A DNA stretch of 64,000 bases from positions 20,060,471 through 20,124,470 of the forward strand of contig OY987247.1 in assembly GCA_963920765.1 (NCBI GenBank), in the 5' to 3' direction. Below are positions 12,547 to 25,372 of the stretch, piece by piece. The notes below the pieces were generated by a model. The model was not told where the DNA came from, made no database searches, and saw nothing but the letters and a program-made list of their open reading frames with translations. The translations under genes and the position numbers were made by a program. Each line of letters opens with the position of its first letter. Position 1 is the stretch's first letter. Origin of the DNA: Ulota crispa (taxonomy: Eukaryota > Streptophyta > Bryopsida > Orthotrichales > Orthotrichaceae).

Positions 12547-15500
12547 ATAGAAATTTTTGCTCTTCTAATAATTTTTCTTCATTGTCATTTTATTTGATGA
12601 TCTTCTAGCTCTCAAAATTTAGAGAATTCTCTCAAAATTTTCAATATCAGGTTACAAGTTGGAAAATTTGAAAATTTAATATTCATTACTTCAAAAGAAC
12701 TTATAATTATATTTTTTGATTTGAGAAATAAAAAAGTAAACATAATTAGTACTGGTAAACTTTAAAAACTCTTAATAAATAACAAAATAATATTCATAAA
12801 AAGGGATAGTAGTGGACTTTGAAAAAAACAGAAGTAACTATGAGTATGAAGAGTTTAAGGATTATTTCATTTGTCATTTTTACATGAAGCTCATCAATAT
12901 GTATTTTTTGATTTAAAAAAGAAACCACACCAATCTTAAATGTATTTCTCATTTTAGTTAAATAAACTCTAATTGAAGAGGTTATAAAATTTCGAAGGTA
13001 TTTGGAATATAAAAAAAATGTACAAGTTGGAAAAACTTGATAGTTTCTTCTAGCCATGGAAAGTAGAAGGTACCAAATTGAATAAAACTTAATATATTAA
13101 GTGTGCTTGTACTATAAAAAACTCTAATTGAAAATATTATGCACTTGAAAAGGATTTAGGGTGAGGAAACAATTGTACAAGTTTGGAGAATGTTAACAAT
13201 TTCAGTGTGCCTTTTAGTAGTTTGAAGAAAAAAAATAGGAAGTGAGATATTTTCAAAAATACTAAAGGTTTGCAATATTTAAAATTTAGGAGTTCAATTT
13301 TGACTTTGCAATTGAGGTATACACCCATGACTTTATGAAATGGAGTCCTCTAAACTACAACAAATTTGAAAATGATTTAAAAAAAAATTAATAGTCTACA
13401 TTTAGAGTGCAAGAATTTTAAAAAAGAAACGAACTTCATGATTTATTTTTTGGAGGGTAATTGGATATCTTTCCATAACTTCAAGAATTTGAGGGAAATC
13501 TTTGAACAATCATTGGATATGCAATGATTGAAACTTTATTCAATTGTTAACATTTTAAACTTCCTTTAATTTGAAGTAGAAAGTGAATTGTTTTCATGAA
13601 TATTGTTTGTATTAGGCAAAAACTACCTATACTTAATTGTGACATTAGGTTGTCTTTCACTAATTTGTGGACACTCAAAAACACAAAGAAATTTAGGGTT
13701 TTTTTTTAAAAAACTTTTATTGCCTTGGGTAGTTGAGCAGATTATAAAAAAAACTTTGTATTTGGTGATGTTAGTAGAAAACATTGAATCATGATTGCCT
13801 TTGATTGTATGTAATCAACTATGATGTCCACAAAAATTCATTCTTATTGATAAGCAAAATATATATCAAATTTTTTAAAAATGAGACAAATTTCATACTT
13901 GTTATTTGGCAACACAACTTTGAACAATGTGGTTTTTGTCCAAAAATTTGGTGATATGGAAGCCACATGGTTAATACATCAACCTCTTTTAAATTTCTTT
14001 TTGGATTGGAACTTTTGCTTTTCTTTTTTAGAATTTCCTTAAAAAAAACTATGGAATTGCTTGAATTTTTTTGGTCATGGTTACATTGTGTAGAAACAAG
14101 TTAATATGCCGGACAAATAAGATTTTAGGCAAATGTTTTTTGCAACAAAGTCAGATTGCAAAAAACATGTTTTTGGATGTTTTTGATAACAATTTTGTTC
14201 CTCAATATCCTTTCTTTTTTGGAATTGCATACTACCTACTATCATCTAGACATCTTTTTAGACACATTTTAAGGTATAATAGAAATTCTATCTATTATCA
14301 AACTACCTCTCTAATGTGTTTAGTGACATCATTGAAAACATGTTAGGGCTTATTTTAGACTTCTATGCTATGCAACCTCATGTTGTATCCTTTATGCAAT
14401 GCACCAAAAAATTGAACACACATTATTTAGGACATCTACAACTACACTGCAATGAAGATACAAAGCTTCAACACATGTATTCTATAGCATGTTGCATACA
14501 AGCTATGTTGATAGTGTTGTTTTCAATAATGTTTGTGTTTAGAAGACATGACATTGATGTCATCCAATTGTAGTTGAAGAAAATCATTGAAGATGCACTT
14601 TGATGTTTGTTTTTTTAATAAACATTGCCAACTCATTTGTCATGAAAGTAATGTTCATTTGTGGTATAGTTGTCTTCAACATGCATAATTATAGATGTCT
14701 TCTTCATGGGATTAAATATTAGAATGACATGTGTTTGTGTTTCAAAATTTTAGCTTTGACACACATGTAGACATATTAGTGCGCAACTAGTTATGTTAAG
14801 GGAAACAAATATTCAAGTCAGCAATGACTTTTACTAAATAAAGAGATTCTTATGAATTGGAATTTTGTTGCATAAATCCGCAACTATTGTTTTTAGTAGG
14901 AATGGCTTTATAGTAGTGCAAAGAAATGTGCATGCTAGTGGCATCAACAATAGGAAGAAAGTCATGTACAACAACACATGTTATGGAATTTGTGACCTTC
15001 ATCTTCAATCTTTAAAGAATATCTTGTTACAAAACCACTATTGCAAATATCATGTCTACACATACTTAACCAAAAAGGATTATCAATCGTGCAACTTTAG
15101 TCATGAGAAGAATCCCATGTCTTGTTACATGCATTGTTCAAATTACTCCTACTTCAACAACAAAGTGCTTGAACAAATGTAGTCCAATATGCTATATACC
15201 ATGTACCATATGCATCATGCATAGATGATTTAGTATAAAGACATATATCAACTAATCAACTTTATGATTGTACAAAGTCTATAAGTTGGTGAAACTCCCT
15301 AAGGACATTATATTCTAAGTTGCTTAAACAAGTACAAAATAAGCAATGCGTTGCCTAAACAATGGTTTAAATGGCCGCTTTTGTGACACATCTTACTCCT
15401 ATATCCCACAAACTTTGCAAGTATGTAATGCAAATTGAATGAAGTGCTCCACCTTCTCATGCCATTTTCTAGATAGCTTTTCCTATGCAGTGAAATCATG

Positions 15501-17170
15501 AAGTAAAACTAGTATTATATCTCATGTCTAAAGCATTGCTGCACACATAATATCTTCACAGTCCATGACTTCATTTGCTATACATATTTCAAGCCATTGA
15601 TGTCAAAGAAGACTACAACAATCCCTAAGAAATCCCTTGCTTCTCGTATAAGTGAATGATTGAATGTTAGCATGTCAACTTCTTTGTGGGTCAATCCATG
15701 ACAGAAATTCATAATACAAATTATGAATTTAGAACTATAGCATCAAAACATTAGTACTTTGTGCATAGCTTGAAATAAATGAAGCCCTTGAGACTTCTAG
15801 TTCTATAGTCAGCAATAGTAACCAATGAACAAATAAACAATTACCTTGACTATCCACATTGTAAGTGCACATAGTACTCTCGTTATACTACTAAAATATG
15901 GAAGTAAATGCTTTAGTGTAATACAACTAATACATATGTGAAAAAGCAAACATCTTCCACTCTTTTGACTTATACTTCTTTTATCACAAATGTTAATTTA
16001 TGGATGTGCTTGTCAATTTTTTTGAAGTAACTCACTTTGAATTCCTTCCTTTTAGAATAATCATGTTGTTTAATAGAGCAAACAACTTTTTGCATCTTGT
16101 GAACTAAAGTCATTGGTGGTCTTCCTTGATATTTTTAATATATTAACTTGTCTTAAGTCTTTTTGACCTTTATGGGCACTCAAAAGTGACAACTGTAACT
16201 ATCCACTCATACTTGAATTTCCTACATCTCAAAATTGACAACATAACATCACTATGAAGTATCTACTCAAATTAAAAATATTATAATGTTAATGCTTGTT
16301 GTCAACTAATAGACAATGGCAAAAGAATTGCATATTGTGCAAATGTCACTTGGACCTCACATAATTACTTGTTGTGCATGTGTAGGGTTCTAAACCTTTC
16401 TTCCATGCTAAACTTCATGACAGCAAAATTGATGTACATGATTAGCAATCTTTTAGGACTATTTCATACAATAAACAAAACAATGTGCCCAAGAGATAGG
16501 CACATCCAACAACTACTCACATTAATGTTGTGATACATAAAACATATAGCATTCAATAAGTTTAAGGCCAACAACCTATAAATAGAACCTCTTGTCTTCA
16601 ACTAAGGATATACGAAATATTTCCACTCTTGGTGTATTTGACTTGGAGGGTGCACTCTTATAATTTGAGTTGTTAGCATGCAATGAAGGGTCATTATAAT
16701 TATTTGGTCCTAAATTTTAGACAATTTTCTAATAGAAAGTAGCATCTTTTTTATAGAATATTTCAAGTTATAAGTAATGACAGGTATGGATTCATATTAA
16801 ATTTAACCTATAATTTTTTCTAAAGTAGAGTTACCAAAAAACCTCCCCCAAAATTTGAACTTTAGTAACCCATGTAATTACAAGAAGTCTTTTAGGAGAG
16901 AATCCAATGTATCGTGTAAGATATTAATTTTTGTGGAAATGGATGAAGTTGTATTGAAATTATGGATGAATTGGTGGCAAATGATCTAGCATGTCTTACT
17001 TAGTTCAAGTAGTCCATTATTTTCAAATAGTTAGGGTTTACAAAATAAGGTGCTCAACAAAAATTAAACTACTCTTCTGCATTTTACAAAGAAGTAAGGA
17101 TTGTAGGATAGTATTGGCAAATTGGTTTTGCAAAGTAATTGTGCTTTGTATTGTGAATTCTTTATGTTGT
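12547..17170. other. AT-rich intergenic DNA with a few unrecognised ORF relics
   Basis: ORFs of 85-105 codons lie on the + strand at 14071-14346, 14316-14573 and 14865-15182. The last has several Cys and His residues (for example HYCKYH and SCNFSH) but no pattern I can match to a family. They may be pieces of an old transposon protein. Nothing else was recognised. Confidence 0.4.
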
Positions 17171-17332
17171 CACTAGAAGAAAAGTATGTTGTAGTCAAGA
17201 AACATCATCATGTAGATTATATTGAATTTCATGTTGAAAACTTAAAATTTTGCATTTTTTGTGTTTTCAATACAAAATTCAACATAATCTACATGATTTT
17301 TTTGTTGATTGCAACATACTTTTCTTCAAGTG
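17171..17332. mobile_element. CACTA-ended MITE, family B, with 3-bp target duplication
   Basis: This 162-bp near-perfect foldback starts CACTAGAAGAAAAGTATGTT and ends with the complement (aacatacttttcttcAAGTG). The arms continue inward with 'catgtagatta' and 'aatctacatg', then 'tgaatttcatgttgaa' and its complement. It is flanked by TGT at 17168-17170 and TGT at 17333-17335, matching the 3-bp duplication made by CACTA elements. The two ORFs crossing it are by-products of the palindrome. Confidence 0.85.
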
Positions 17333-17879
17333 TGTGTTGGTAAATGTTGAATGCAAGAGACAAAGGAATTTGGACATATGGTGCTCAATGTTCATAGTTT
17401 AGGTTGCATAGTTGAATATAGAAAATAGGATGATTGTAAGTGGATTGTTTGTGTGCGCATGCTTTAGCTATAGGGTTGTAAAGAAAAACCATAGGATTTA
17501 GGATTCAAGAAAGCAAATACCCTAAACTATGTGGTATAGAATTTTGCAAAAGGTGGAGAAATTTGGATACATTTGGCTACAAATCTTTTCAAAAGGATTG
17601 TACTATGGACATTGGAGTTAGAGCCTCAAATTTAGAGTACTTTGGGAAGGTGGACATTGAAGGAGCTTCAATGCTAGAGGCATTGAGGTTTACCTTAGAA
17701 TCAAACAATATTTTGGTGTAGCTATTTGATTTTTGGAACATTGAAGACAAGTGTCATGTGAGAAAAAAGCTAAAAGGGTTGAATGGGTTTTCCAAAGAAA
17801 TGCATGTGATTAGTCTTGAAAAAGTGGTGTCTCATGCTAGCAAGTGATATTGACTTGAAGAAGGATCCTTTAAACTCTA
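17333..17879. other. Spacer between two MITEs
   Basis: Plain AT-rich sequence. No gene or repeat could be supported. Confidence 0.4.
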
Positions 17880-18097
17880 TATTATAAGAAAGACATGTTT
17901 TAGGTAACAAGCCACAATTTTTTAAATGGCTTTTAGGTGATGTCAATGTTTACAATTCAATGTTTTTATGTCAACAAGAACATCTAATATAACATCAATG
18001 TTGACATAAGAACATTGGATTGTAAACATTGACATCACCTAAAAGCCATTTAAAAAAAATTAGGGCTCATTACCTAAAATGTGGGTTTCTTGTAGTG
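17880..18097. mobile_element. CACTA-ended foldback MITE, family A, copy 2
   Basis: This is a second, better-preserved copy of the element at 9349-9570. The arms pair over about 90 bp: 'atggcttttaggtgatgtca' near 17928 against 'tgacatcacctaaaagccat' near 18031. The right terminus is TTTCTTGTAGTG, which in the other orientation is an exact CACTACAAGAAA. The left terminus is TATTATAAGAAA, the same motif with C-to-T changes. The flanking triplets are CTA (left) and GTA (right), two of three matching. No coding capacity. Confidence 0.85.
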
Positions 18098-18100
18098 GTA

Positions 18101-18850
18101 ATTGCTATAGAAGTTGTTACTATCATAAAGGAAGAAGTGGATTTTTCTAAAGGAAAATCACACAATCTACTTACTTTTCCAATCAGATCATCTACAGTGA
18201 ATGTTAGTAGAGACTATGTAGAAGTTGACAATAACCCACTTAAATATGAGCTTCTACCAAAAAATGTCACAGTTTGGTACTTTAAGAGGGCAAAGATGTT
18301 GAAGGTGGACTTAGAGCGGGTTGCTATAAATGACCATGGTTGGTGGTTGAAGTCATTCAATCTAAATGGCAATGACATTGTAAAGTTATGATGTGCGGGG
18401 TGCAAGAAAGATTGCAAGGGCAACTACAAGGACCATAGAAAAATAACAAAACAACAATCTCTTCAACAACTTTAGGCGTTTGCTTATTGTGAGCATAGGG
18501 AATGTTAGGAACTATACATCATGCTGCAAAGAACGTGAATTTTGAAGACCACCTACAATCACAGGCCAAAAATGGGAAGACAAATAGTATAACTCTAGAA
18601 GGTTGCAAACAACTCATTGCTAAGGGGTTTTAAATCATAGAAGGGGTGAATGCAACTCTACCAAAAGGACACAAGAAATTCACAATGTTGGAGAATGTAG
18701 CAAATGAAGATACTAGATGTTACTCATTCAAAGTCAAATGCCTTATTGCCATAAGTTGATGGTATTTTGCCCACCTAGAAAGATATTGGAGGCAAATGTA
18801 AGAAATCATTTGAGTGGCTTCAAACAATAGGTAATTGTCCAAGTTGTTGA
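18101..18850 (+). pseudogene. Unrecognised protein relic with two Cys/His clusters
   Basis: Directly right of the family A MITE, an open frame runs to 18391 and continues after a TGA (18389-18391) with CAGCKKDCKGNYKDHRK, a Cys-x2-Cys…His cluster. After a frameshift, a second cluster appears near 18745-18825 (CHKLMVFCPPRK … NVRNHLSGFKQ). A hydrophobic/charged segment precedes the first cluster (WYFKRAKMLKVDLERV…GWWLKSFNLNG). The two clusters look like zinc-binding motifs, perhaps from a BED-type or other DNA-binding protein of transposon or host origin, but I do not recognise the family. At least one stop and one frameshift show it is broken. The ORF's apparent start at 18029 lies inside the MITE and should not be trusted. 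Confidence 0.5.
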
Positions 18851-20129
18851 GCAAGTTGTAGCGCCAACAAGGAAAAATTGACCTTAGCAAGTAAGCAGGT
18901 CCAACTCCACAATCTTGAATTCCAATCAGTTTGACCTTCACTTGTGGTTAAGAGCAACTTCATCCATTAGTTTAGAAGGTATGTTTGAAACCAAAAATCT
19001 TAATTTATGTTGGGGTCTAATTTACTATAGATTTTGTAGTCCAAATGTTCAATATGGTGGTAATTTTTACCTTGTGAATGCTTCACTTGATGATTCCTAT
19101 TGTGGAGTTTCATGGTATCACATTTGAGTGCTTTGGTTGATGTTGGAGGGAAGATACATAGTGAGTGGTGCATTTAGCTATAAAAACTATAGTGGTTTCT
19201 CAATATTTGCTAAGCCTTTTCCAAAATTAACTTGCCCCATATGTGCAACAACGCCAACATGCAAGATTGGAGTGGCAATCTTGCAAGCTACAAGTATAGA
19301 GCCTCCAAAATTACTTTTTTGGTTAATTTTTGCTTCTTATTTTTGGCCATTTTTTGTAGGAAAAAAACTTACTATTTTTAATAAATTTTTGACCTATGAC
19401 CATCACTCCTATAATCATGGATTGTGTTTTTTATTTTATTTAATGTCTAGCAATTCTTATTTTTTCTATGTTTAGGCATTCCAACTTCTTAAAAAATTTA
19501 AATATTGAGGATACTTGCAAGATGAATTGATAATTTGAAGTAAATGGTGAGAGAAATAGTTGTACATGAATGTGGTAGACATTTTAGTTTAATTTTCTAG
19601 TATTTCATAGTAAAGTTTTTTGAACTTTGAAAATTATATCTAAATTTCATTCTAATTTTTTGGCAAGGATTCACATCTAGAGGAAATTTGAACAAAGAAG
19701 GAAAAAATAAATAGCAGAAGTTGGAAGGCCTCTTGGAAAGAATTTAAAAAAACACAATGAGAAGAAAGTGAAGACTTTAATGAATATGAGAATTGAAAGA
19801 AAAATCCAAGAGAGCTAGTAGATTTCTAAAATAATAAGAAAGTTTAAAAAATGAAAGTATTAAAAAAAAGACAAAGTACCCATAAAACATAGAGAGAGAA
19901 ATGGAAGAAAATATATTTTACATTATTTATAGACAATTCACTTAGTTGTCAAGTTTTTGGAGTTTGAAATATGAATTTACTTCTGAATACGTTACTATTG
20001 ACACATATTTCCATAATTTGTAAATGACTAGATTTTTGTACATCTTGATTGCTTGTGCTTCAAATCATTCCAATTATAATATATATAAGTGAATATTATA
20101 CAAAGATGGTACACTTCAAAATAGGCCCA
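18851..20129. other. AT-rich intergenic DNA
   Basis: No supported gene. ORFs near 18915 and 19128 lack recognisable motifs. Confidence 0.45.
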
Positions 20130-20132
20130 TGC

Positions 20133-21400
20133 CTACTTTAGAATTGTAATAATTCTTGCTTGAACTAGAAGTACCTTCAACTCATTGAAGCTATAATTGG
20201 GTGCATGAATGAGTTTGTATTTATTGACATTCATTTTGCAAAAGTACCTATTCAAGTAGTCCAAGTGTTTGCAATTCACATATTGTTGGCAACCTTTAAT
20301 GGTAGACACAACCACATTTACAAAGTCTTGGCATGTACGTGTAGGATACATACCAATTGTAATTTGATAGACATTTTTATTATGAACTGCCATGTCTCTA
20401 GCAAGACTATTGTACTTAGGCTTGGTTGGGAGAGTAAGGTTACTCCGAAAATTTGCATTCTAATGTTTTTTACACTCTCCCACTTGTTTTGTTGCTCTGA
20501 GCTTAGTGCATTTGGAATTCTCAAAATGGTTCAACTTTTTTTAACTATTGAATATGCATCTAGATTTTTTGGTGGTTGCTTGTCAAATAAAACAGTCTTG
20601 AAACCTTTGACACGTTGAAAAGTTGCCGTGGCAACAATGTAGGGCATTATTGAAGTGAGAATCCTACATGCTGCAACAGCACAGTTTCTTGTCAAATGAG
20701 GTGTGTCTTTGATAGAACTGGCCAAACCTTTGGCGCTTCTAGCTAATCAATCACCCATTCCCATTTTGAGCCTTTTACACATTGCTCAATGTCATCCCAA
20801 TAAAAACAAAAGTCAACCACCACCTCTCTTCTACTTCTATAATCTATTTTTCTACCTTTTTAGATTGAAGCTAGAGTTTTGGTTCTTTTCCTTGCAATTT
20901 TGGCAGTGCATTTGATATTTGATCTATGTTGTTGAGTGTGACATTTTCCATTGCATGTGTGGTTGATTCTAGCAATATGCCTTTTTGATATGTCACAATC
21001 ACTTTCACACACAACTGCCACATGTGGAAAGTTATTCACCTCAAGCCCCTTCTTTTTCTCCTCCAAGAACTCTATAGAAGTTATTGTGGACCTTGTTTTC
21101 ATATGTGCTTAAGAGCAATTCACTTTGTTTAGTCTATATAAATCTCCTATATCTCTAATGGGTACATCCAACTTCTTCTTTGTGCTTCTAAAGATCTCTT
21201 TTCCTTCCAAATGCAATACATGATTTCCAAGACCCTCTGCTCCAAATAAAGTCTTCACCAATTCAATAATTATCTTGAGATGTTTGCTCCATATAGTAGC
21301 CTTCAATTTCAATTGGCCCTTAGATGGACTAGAACCACATGCATGATCTTTGAGGTATGCTCCATCTTGAAAACTTGAGCATAGAGTACTAAAATTAAAG
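20133..21400 (-). pseudogene. Unrecognised plant protein relic ending in a SWIM-like zinc motif
   Basis: On the minus strand a frame enters near 21400, runs through 21312 and continues to 20860 with a single in-frame TAA near 21108. It gives basic, plausible protein sequence (KATIWSKHLKIIIELVKTLF; GLEVNNFPHVAVVCESDCDI; CNGKCHTQQH; KCTAKIARKRTK). After frame changes a C-terminal segment at 20393-20133 contains TCQDF … YVNCKHL, then FIHAP-like IHAPNYSFNEL. TCxDF followed by CxH resembles a SWIM zinc finger (CxC…CxH) whose first cysteine has become arginine. SWIM proteins include MULE and FAR1-type transposases and host regulators; I cannot say which this is. One stop and at least one frameshift make it a pseudogene. 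Confidence 0.5.
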
Positions 21401-24400
21401 ACTCCTAATCCTAAGCCTTAGAGGGAGACAAGTAGAATTTCAAAGACTTACAATAGTGAGTCATCATCCATTATGTAGTACTAGGGCATGGTACTAGAAG
21501 TAGCATTGAGCAATAGCCTATGCTCTATTCTTGAAGTAGATCTTCAAAATCTACTTTTGCCAATGCCTCTGCCTTTAGGAACTTCCATTAGAAACCTTCA
21601 TGTGCTGCCACCTTTACTAACTAGGCTTTGCTATGCATTGCAATTGATAGTCAATAAATTACTAGCATTAGCCACCTCTTGAATCCAATAATTGTTGTTC
21701 CATCACCATTCCAATCTTTTTTGAAGGTAACTGCCATTTGCCACTATGTCAGACCAATCTAGCCCTAACTTTTGACACCTTCTACATCCACTAAATTACC
21801 TTTCTTTAGAAGAATCTTAAATGCAAGAAGGCTACTTCTTTGATAGCATTGAAGTTCTTACAAAGTGTTAGATTTATATCCAGATTCACCTACTTGAATT
21901 TTGAATGTTTATAGCACACCAAGAACATTGACAAACCTATCTATCACCACCTATACAAACCTCCGGGATCATTGTATTTTTGAATGTGATAATATCTCCT
22001 TCTAGAGCATTCTTTGGAACTTCATAAATAGAAACCACTTTTCAATGACTACAACCATTCATAATATGCTTTATAACCCCCATAGGAGAATGTCTTAGGA
22101 TTGTTCCTTGAAATTGTTCCCTACACAATAAATCTACAACTATAGGTCTAATTTTTTTGGGAATTTTTTTTTAAATTATTATTTTTTTTAGTATGTATGG
22201 AAAACTTAAAATTTGATTTCAATTTTTTTTTTTTGAATTTTTTAAAAAATATATTTTTTAAAATTAATAAATATTACTAAACATGGCAATTTCTCAATTA
22301 AGTCATATTGCCTACATGGCAAACTTCCCAAAGTTCTGAATGCATTTCCATAGCTTGGGAACCTGCATTTCCTAAATCCTGCAAAAACATCTTATGCATT
22401 TGTTGTGGTTGAGAATATTAGAATCCATGTAGTCATCTTTTTCATACTTTTATAGGATTTGGGTACAACCAATCTCCTAGGGTATCGTTGAGAAGTAGAA
22501 TGAATAGGTGTACATTAGTAAAAACAATACTCACATTTTCAATGCTTTTGTAGTATTGCAAAAATACTAATAAAGAGGCTCAACAATAAAATACTTAAGT
22601 CATGCTCTTGTGGTATTGCATTTGAGTAATATTTTTGTTATATTCATGTTGTATTGCATTGAAGTATAAAAGTTATATTTGAACAATACAACATTTATCA
22701 TAATATATTACATAAATTTTACTAAAATATAATCTATATAACATAATATAAATTTAATGTTTCTATATTGATAAATTGTATATAAATTGTACTATAACAA
22801 TTTTAAAACAATGAATGTATTTATACAAAACAAATAAAAATATAATGTTGACAGTTTATTTACTTATTAAATGTAAATTAGACATCTTTGTTACAAGCTT
22901 TGTATACATTTGCAATACTACAATAGAACCATAATTATATGATAAAAATATTGTATTTGTAACTATTTCTTATACAACATCAATATAGAAGCACTTCTAA
23001 AACAGTACTAATGCAATATTTCTACAATTGAACTTGTCAATTTAATTACTATTAATAATTGAGCCTTTTAATTTCTTAAAAATTCAATAAATTATTTCAA
23101 ACAACATAGAAGACATGTAAAATACATTCACCATAAAATAGATTTGAAAAGACTTGAAAATCAATGAACACATTTTCATATTTAATGCATGATATTTGCA
23201 TATAGTTGCATCAAAAAACATGTAACCTCTACTCCAATCCTTTATAATGTAACCACTAAAGTTCTCCAACCTACAAGTAAAATTGCATGAAGTTGGCTAC
23301 TTTACGATCACTCTTGTGTCCAAAAGTCACCATAGGCCTTCTAATTAATATTTACAAAAACCATTCAAACATCAACTTCATTAGCAAATACAAGAAGTGA
23401 AACTTCCCAAACTATCACGACACTTGCGCCCAATACTACATGTGTGTGAGAGATGAAAGTAGTACTTGAGCATTGGAAACTAAAGAATTCCAACAAATTT
23501 CAACTTCACGATTCTCCATAATTCTCTAGTCTAAAATGAACATCCTCAATAAGCTATTCCTTCAAATTTGAGATTCTGAACACCCAAGCACATGGTACGT
23601 GAGAAGACATGTTCCTAAATTTTAGAGAATCCAAACCAAAGCTATAGATAGTGATCCTTACTACAACAAATGAGCATATGAGTCAATTGAAACAAATTAA
23701 CAATGTCATGGACAAGGTACTACCGGTCACCTTGAGAGTCACTAGTTGCAATAGGAGGTGTTGGTGTTGGCATTGCTTAAATAGTGGTCCATTTTGAAAT
23801 AGGAGGATAACAATGAAGAGAACGCACAGAGACCAACTAACATGAACCACCAAATTCTCTATTAAATTAGGCCTATAATACTATATTGTTGTATTTCAAA
23901 TTCAAATGCAATAATATCTATGCACCATAATCTACATTGAAGAATTTCAACAAATACATCTAAATATTCATCTTTACATAGCATTGTCTCAACTTGATGG
24001 TGAGCAAAAAGTAATTGCATAAGCATCAACTCAACATATTGATCCATATACATCTTGTTAATAGCTTTATGAAATGGGAACAAACCTCATGAAGAAAAAC
24101 ATGAGGACTGTTTAGATTAGTAAATTTGGCAACCAACTTGTTTGCCACCAATTCAAGGCAATAAGTACTTTCATAATGACTTGGGACAAGAATACTTCCA
24201 TGGCAGTCTACAAAATAAATATTATTAATATACAAGAATTGTCTATACCTATACAATATAGATAATGCAAGAACAGGTCAATTTGAAACATAACCTCATC
24301 TCATTGTAAATTGTCTGTTCCTTGCTTTTTACATTTTGCAAATTGGTTTGTTTCAAAAGAACAAGGATGAAATATCAAAATAGTACAAGGCATAAGCCAA

Positions 24401-25118
24401 GAAATAACATTGCATTACTTTGCAAATCTGCAATTATTTCCTATTTACTCACTTGCAGCTTCTTTATAAGAAAAAAAAAATTCCATTGCCCATTCAATTG
24501 AATTGATGCAAAAGAGGGATGGGTGAATTTGGTTGGGGTGCAAGTGGAGGAGATTGTTATTTCTCATTCACCTAATAAATGCACATGATAAATAATTAGT
24601 TTTGAAAGTTGAAAAAGTAGGGAATGAACTCTTACCTTTCATTCTAAAGTGACAAAGATCTTTCACACCTTTCTCACCTCCAATAGTTCTTCCACCTCAT
24701 TTCCTATTTCTTCTTTAGTCAAAACAATGAGAACACATCAATAAGAAAAAACGGAGAAGATCAACATTGATACAATTTAGAATCAATGAATACTCAAATG
24801 TCCATCATTTCTTCAACTTCTCAATTAATTCAAAGGGCATGGAAGTACCCATGACCCATAATCCTAAAACCTAATATAGCCAACCTCAATACTGTGCCTC
24901 TTGTAAGTTTGCATTGCTATTGACCACATTCAAAGCTTGTATTATAGTATGGAAAATATTAGAAGCAAAGAAACACTTCAGATCCAAGCTAATTTTGAAC
25001 ACTAATCATGTAACATACACATATGCCAATTACCAAGCTCTCATGATTATTCATGACAAAAAGCAAAAATTTAAGATAGATTACTTACCCCATAGGATCC
25101 AAATTCTTAGAAAATCAA
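21401..25118. other. AT-rich intergenic DNA
   Basis: No gene could be supported. The 22530-22990 stretch repeats 'gtattgca' and 'caatacaaca' type words and may be an eroded repeat. The remainder is unassigned. Confidence 0.45.
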
Positions 25119-25337
25119 TTATTCTTTTGAAGAAGATGAAGATCCCAAATCTATCTCCAATACATCATGTAATGCATCACTAATGGTTTTAGCTTCATAT
25201 ATGACATTTATCCTCTTGATGGAATTGTGCCTCTCCAATATAAATGTTTTGTAACCCTTTATGCCTGCTTTGTGAAATTTGAGCTCTAGATCTTTTCTGT
25301 TCTTGTCTTTGTCTATAGCTGAACCCAACTACAAATG

Positions 25338-25372
<35 letters not shown>

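Noticed and set aside
14071-15182. Three + strand ORFs of 85-105 codons as genes
   Set aside because: There is no domain, splice site or codon pattern to support them. They are mentioned only as possible old transposon pieces.
25338-25370. 33-base A run read as the poly(A) tail of a retroposon
   Set aside because: It lies between a GTAAGT donor and a TTTGTAG acceptor on the minus strand, with in-phase coding sequence on both sides, so an intron pyrimidine tract explains it better.
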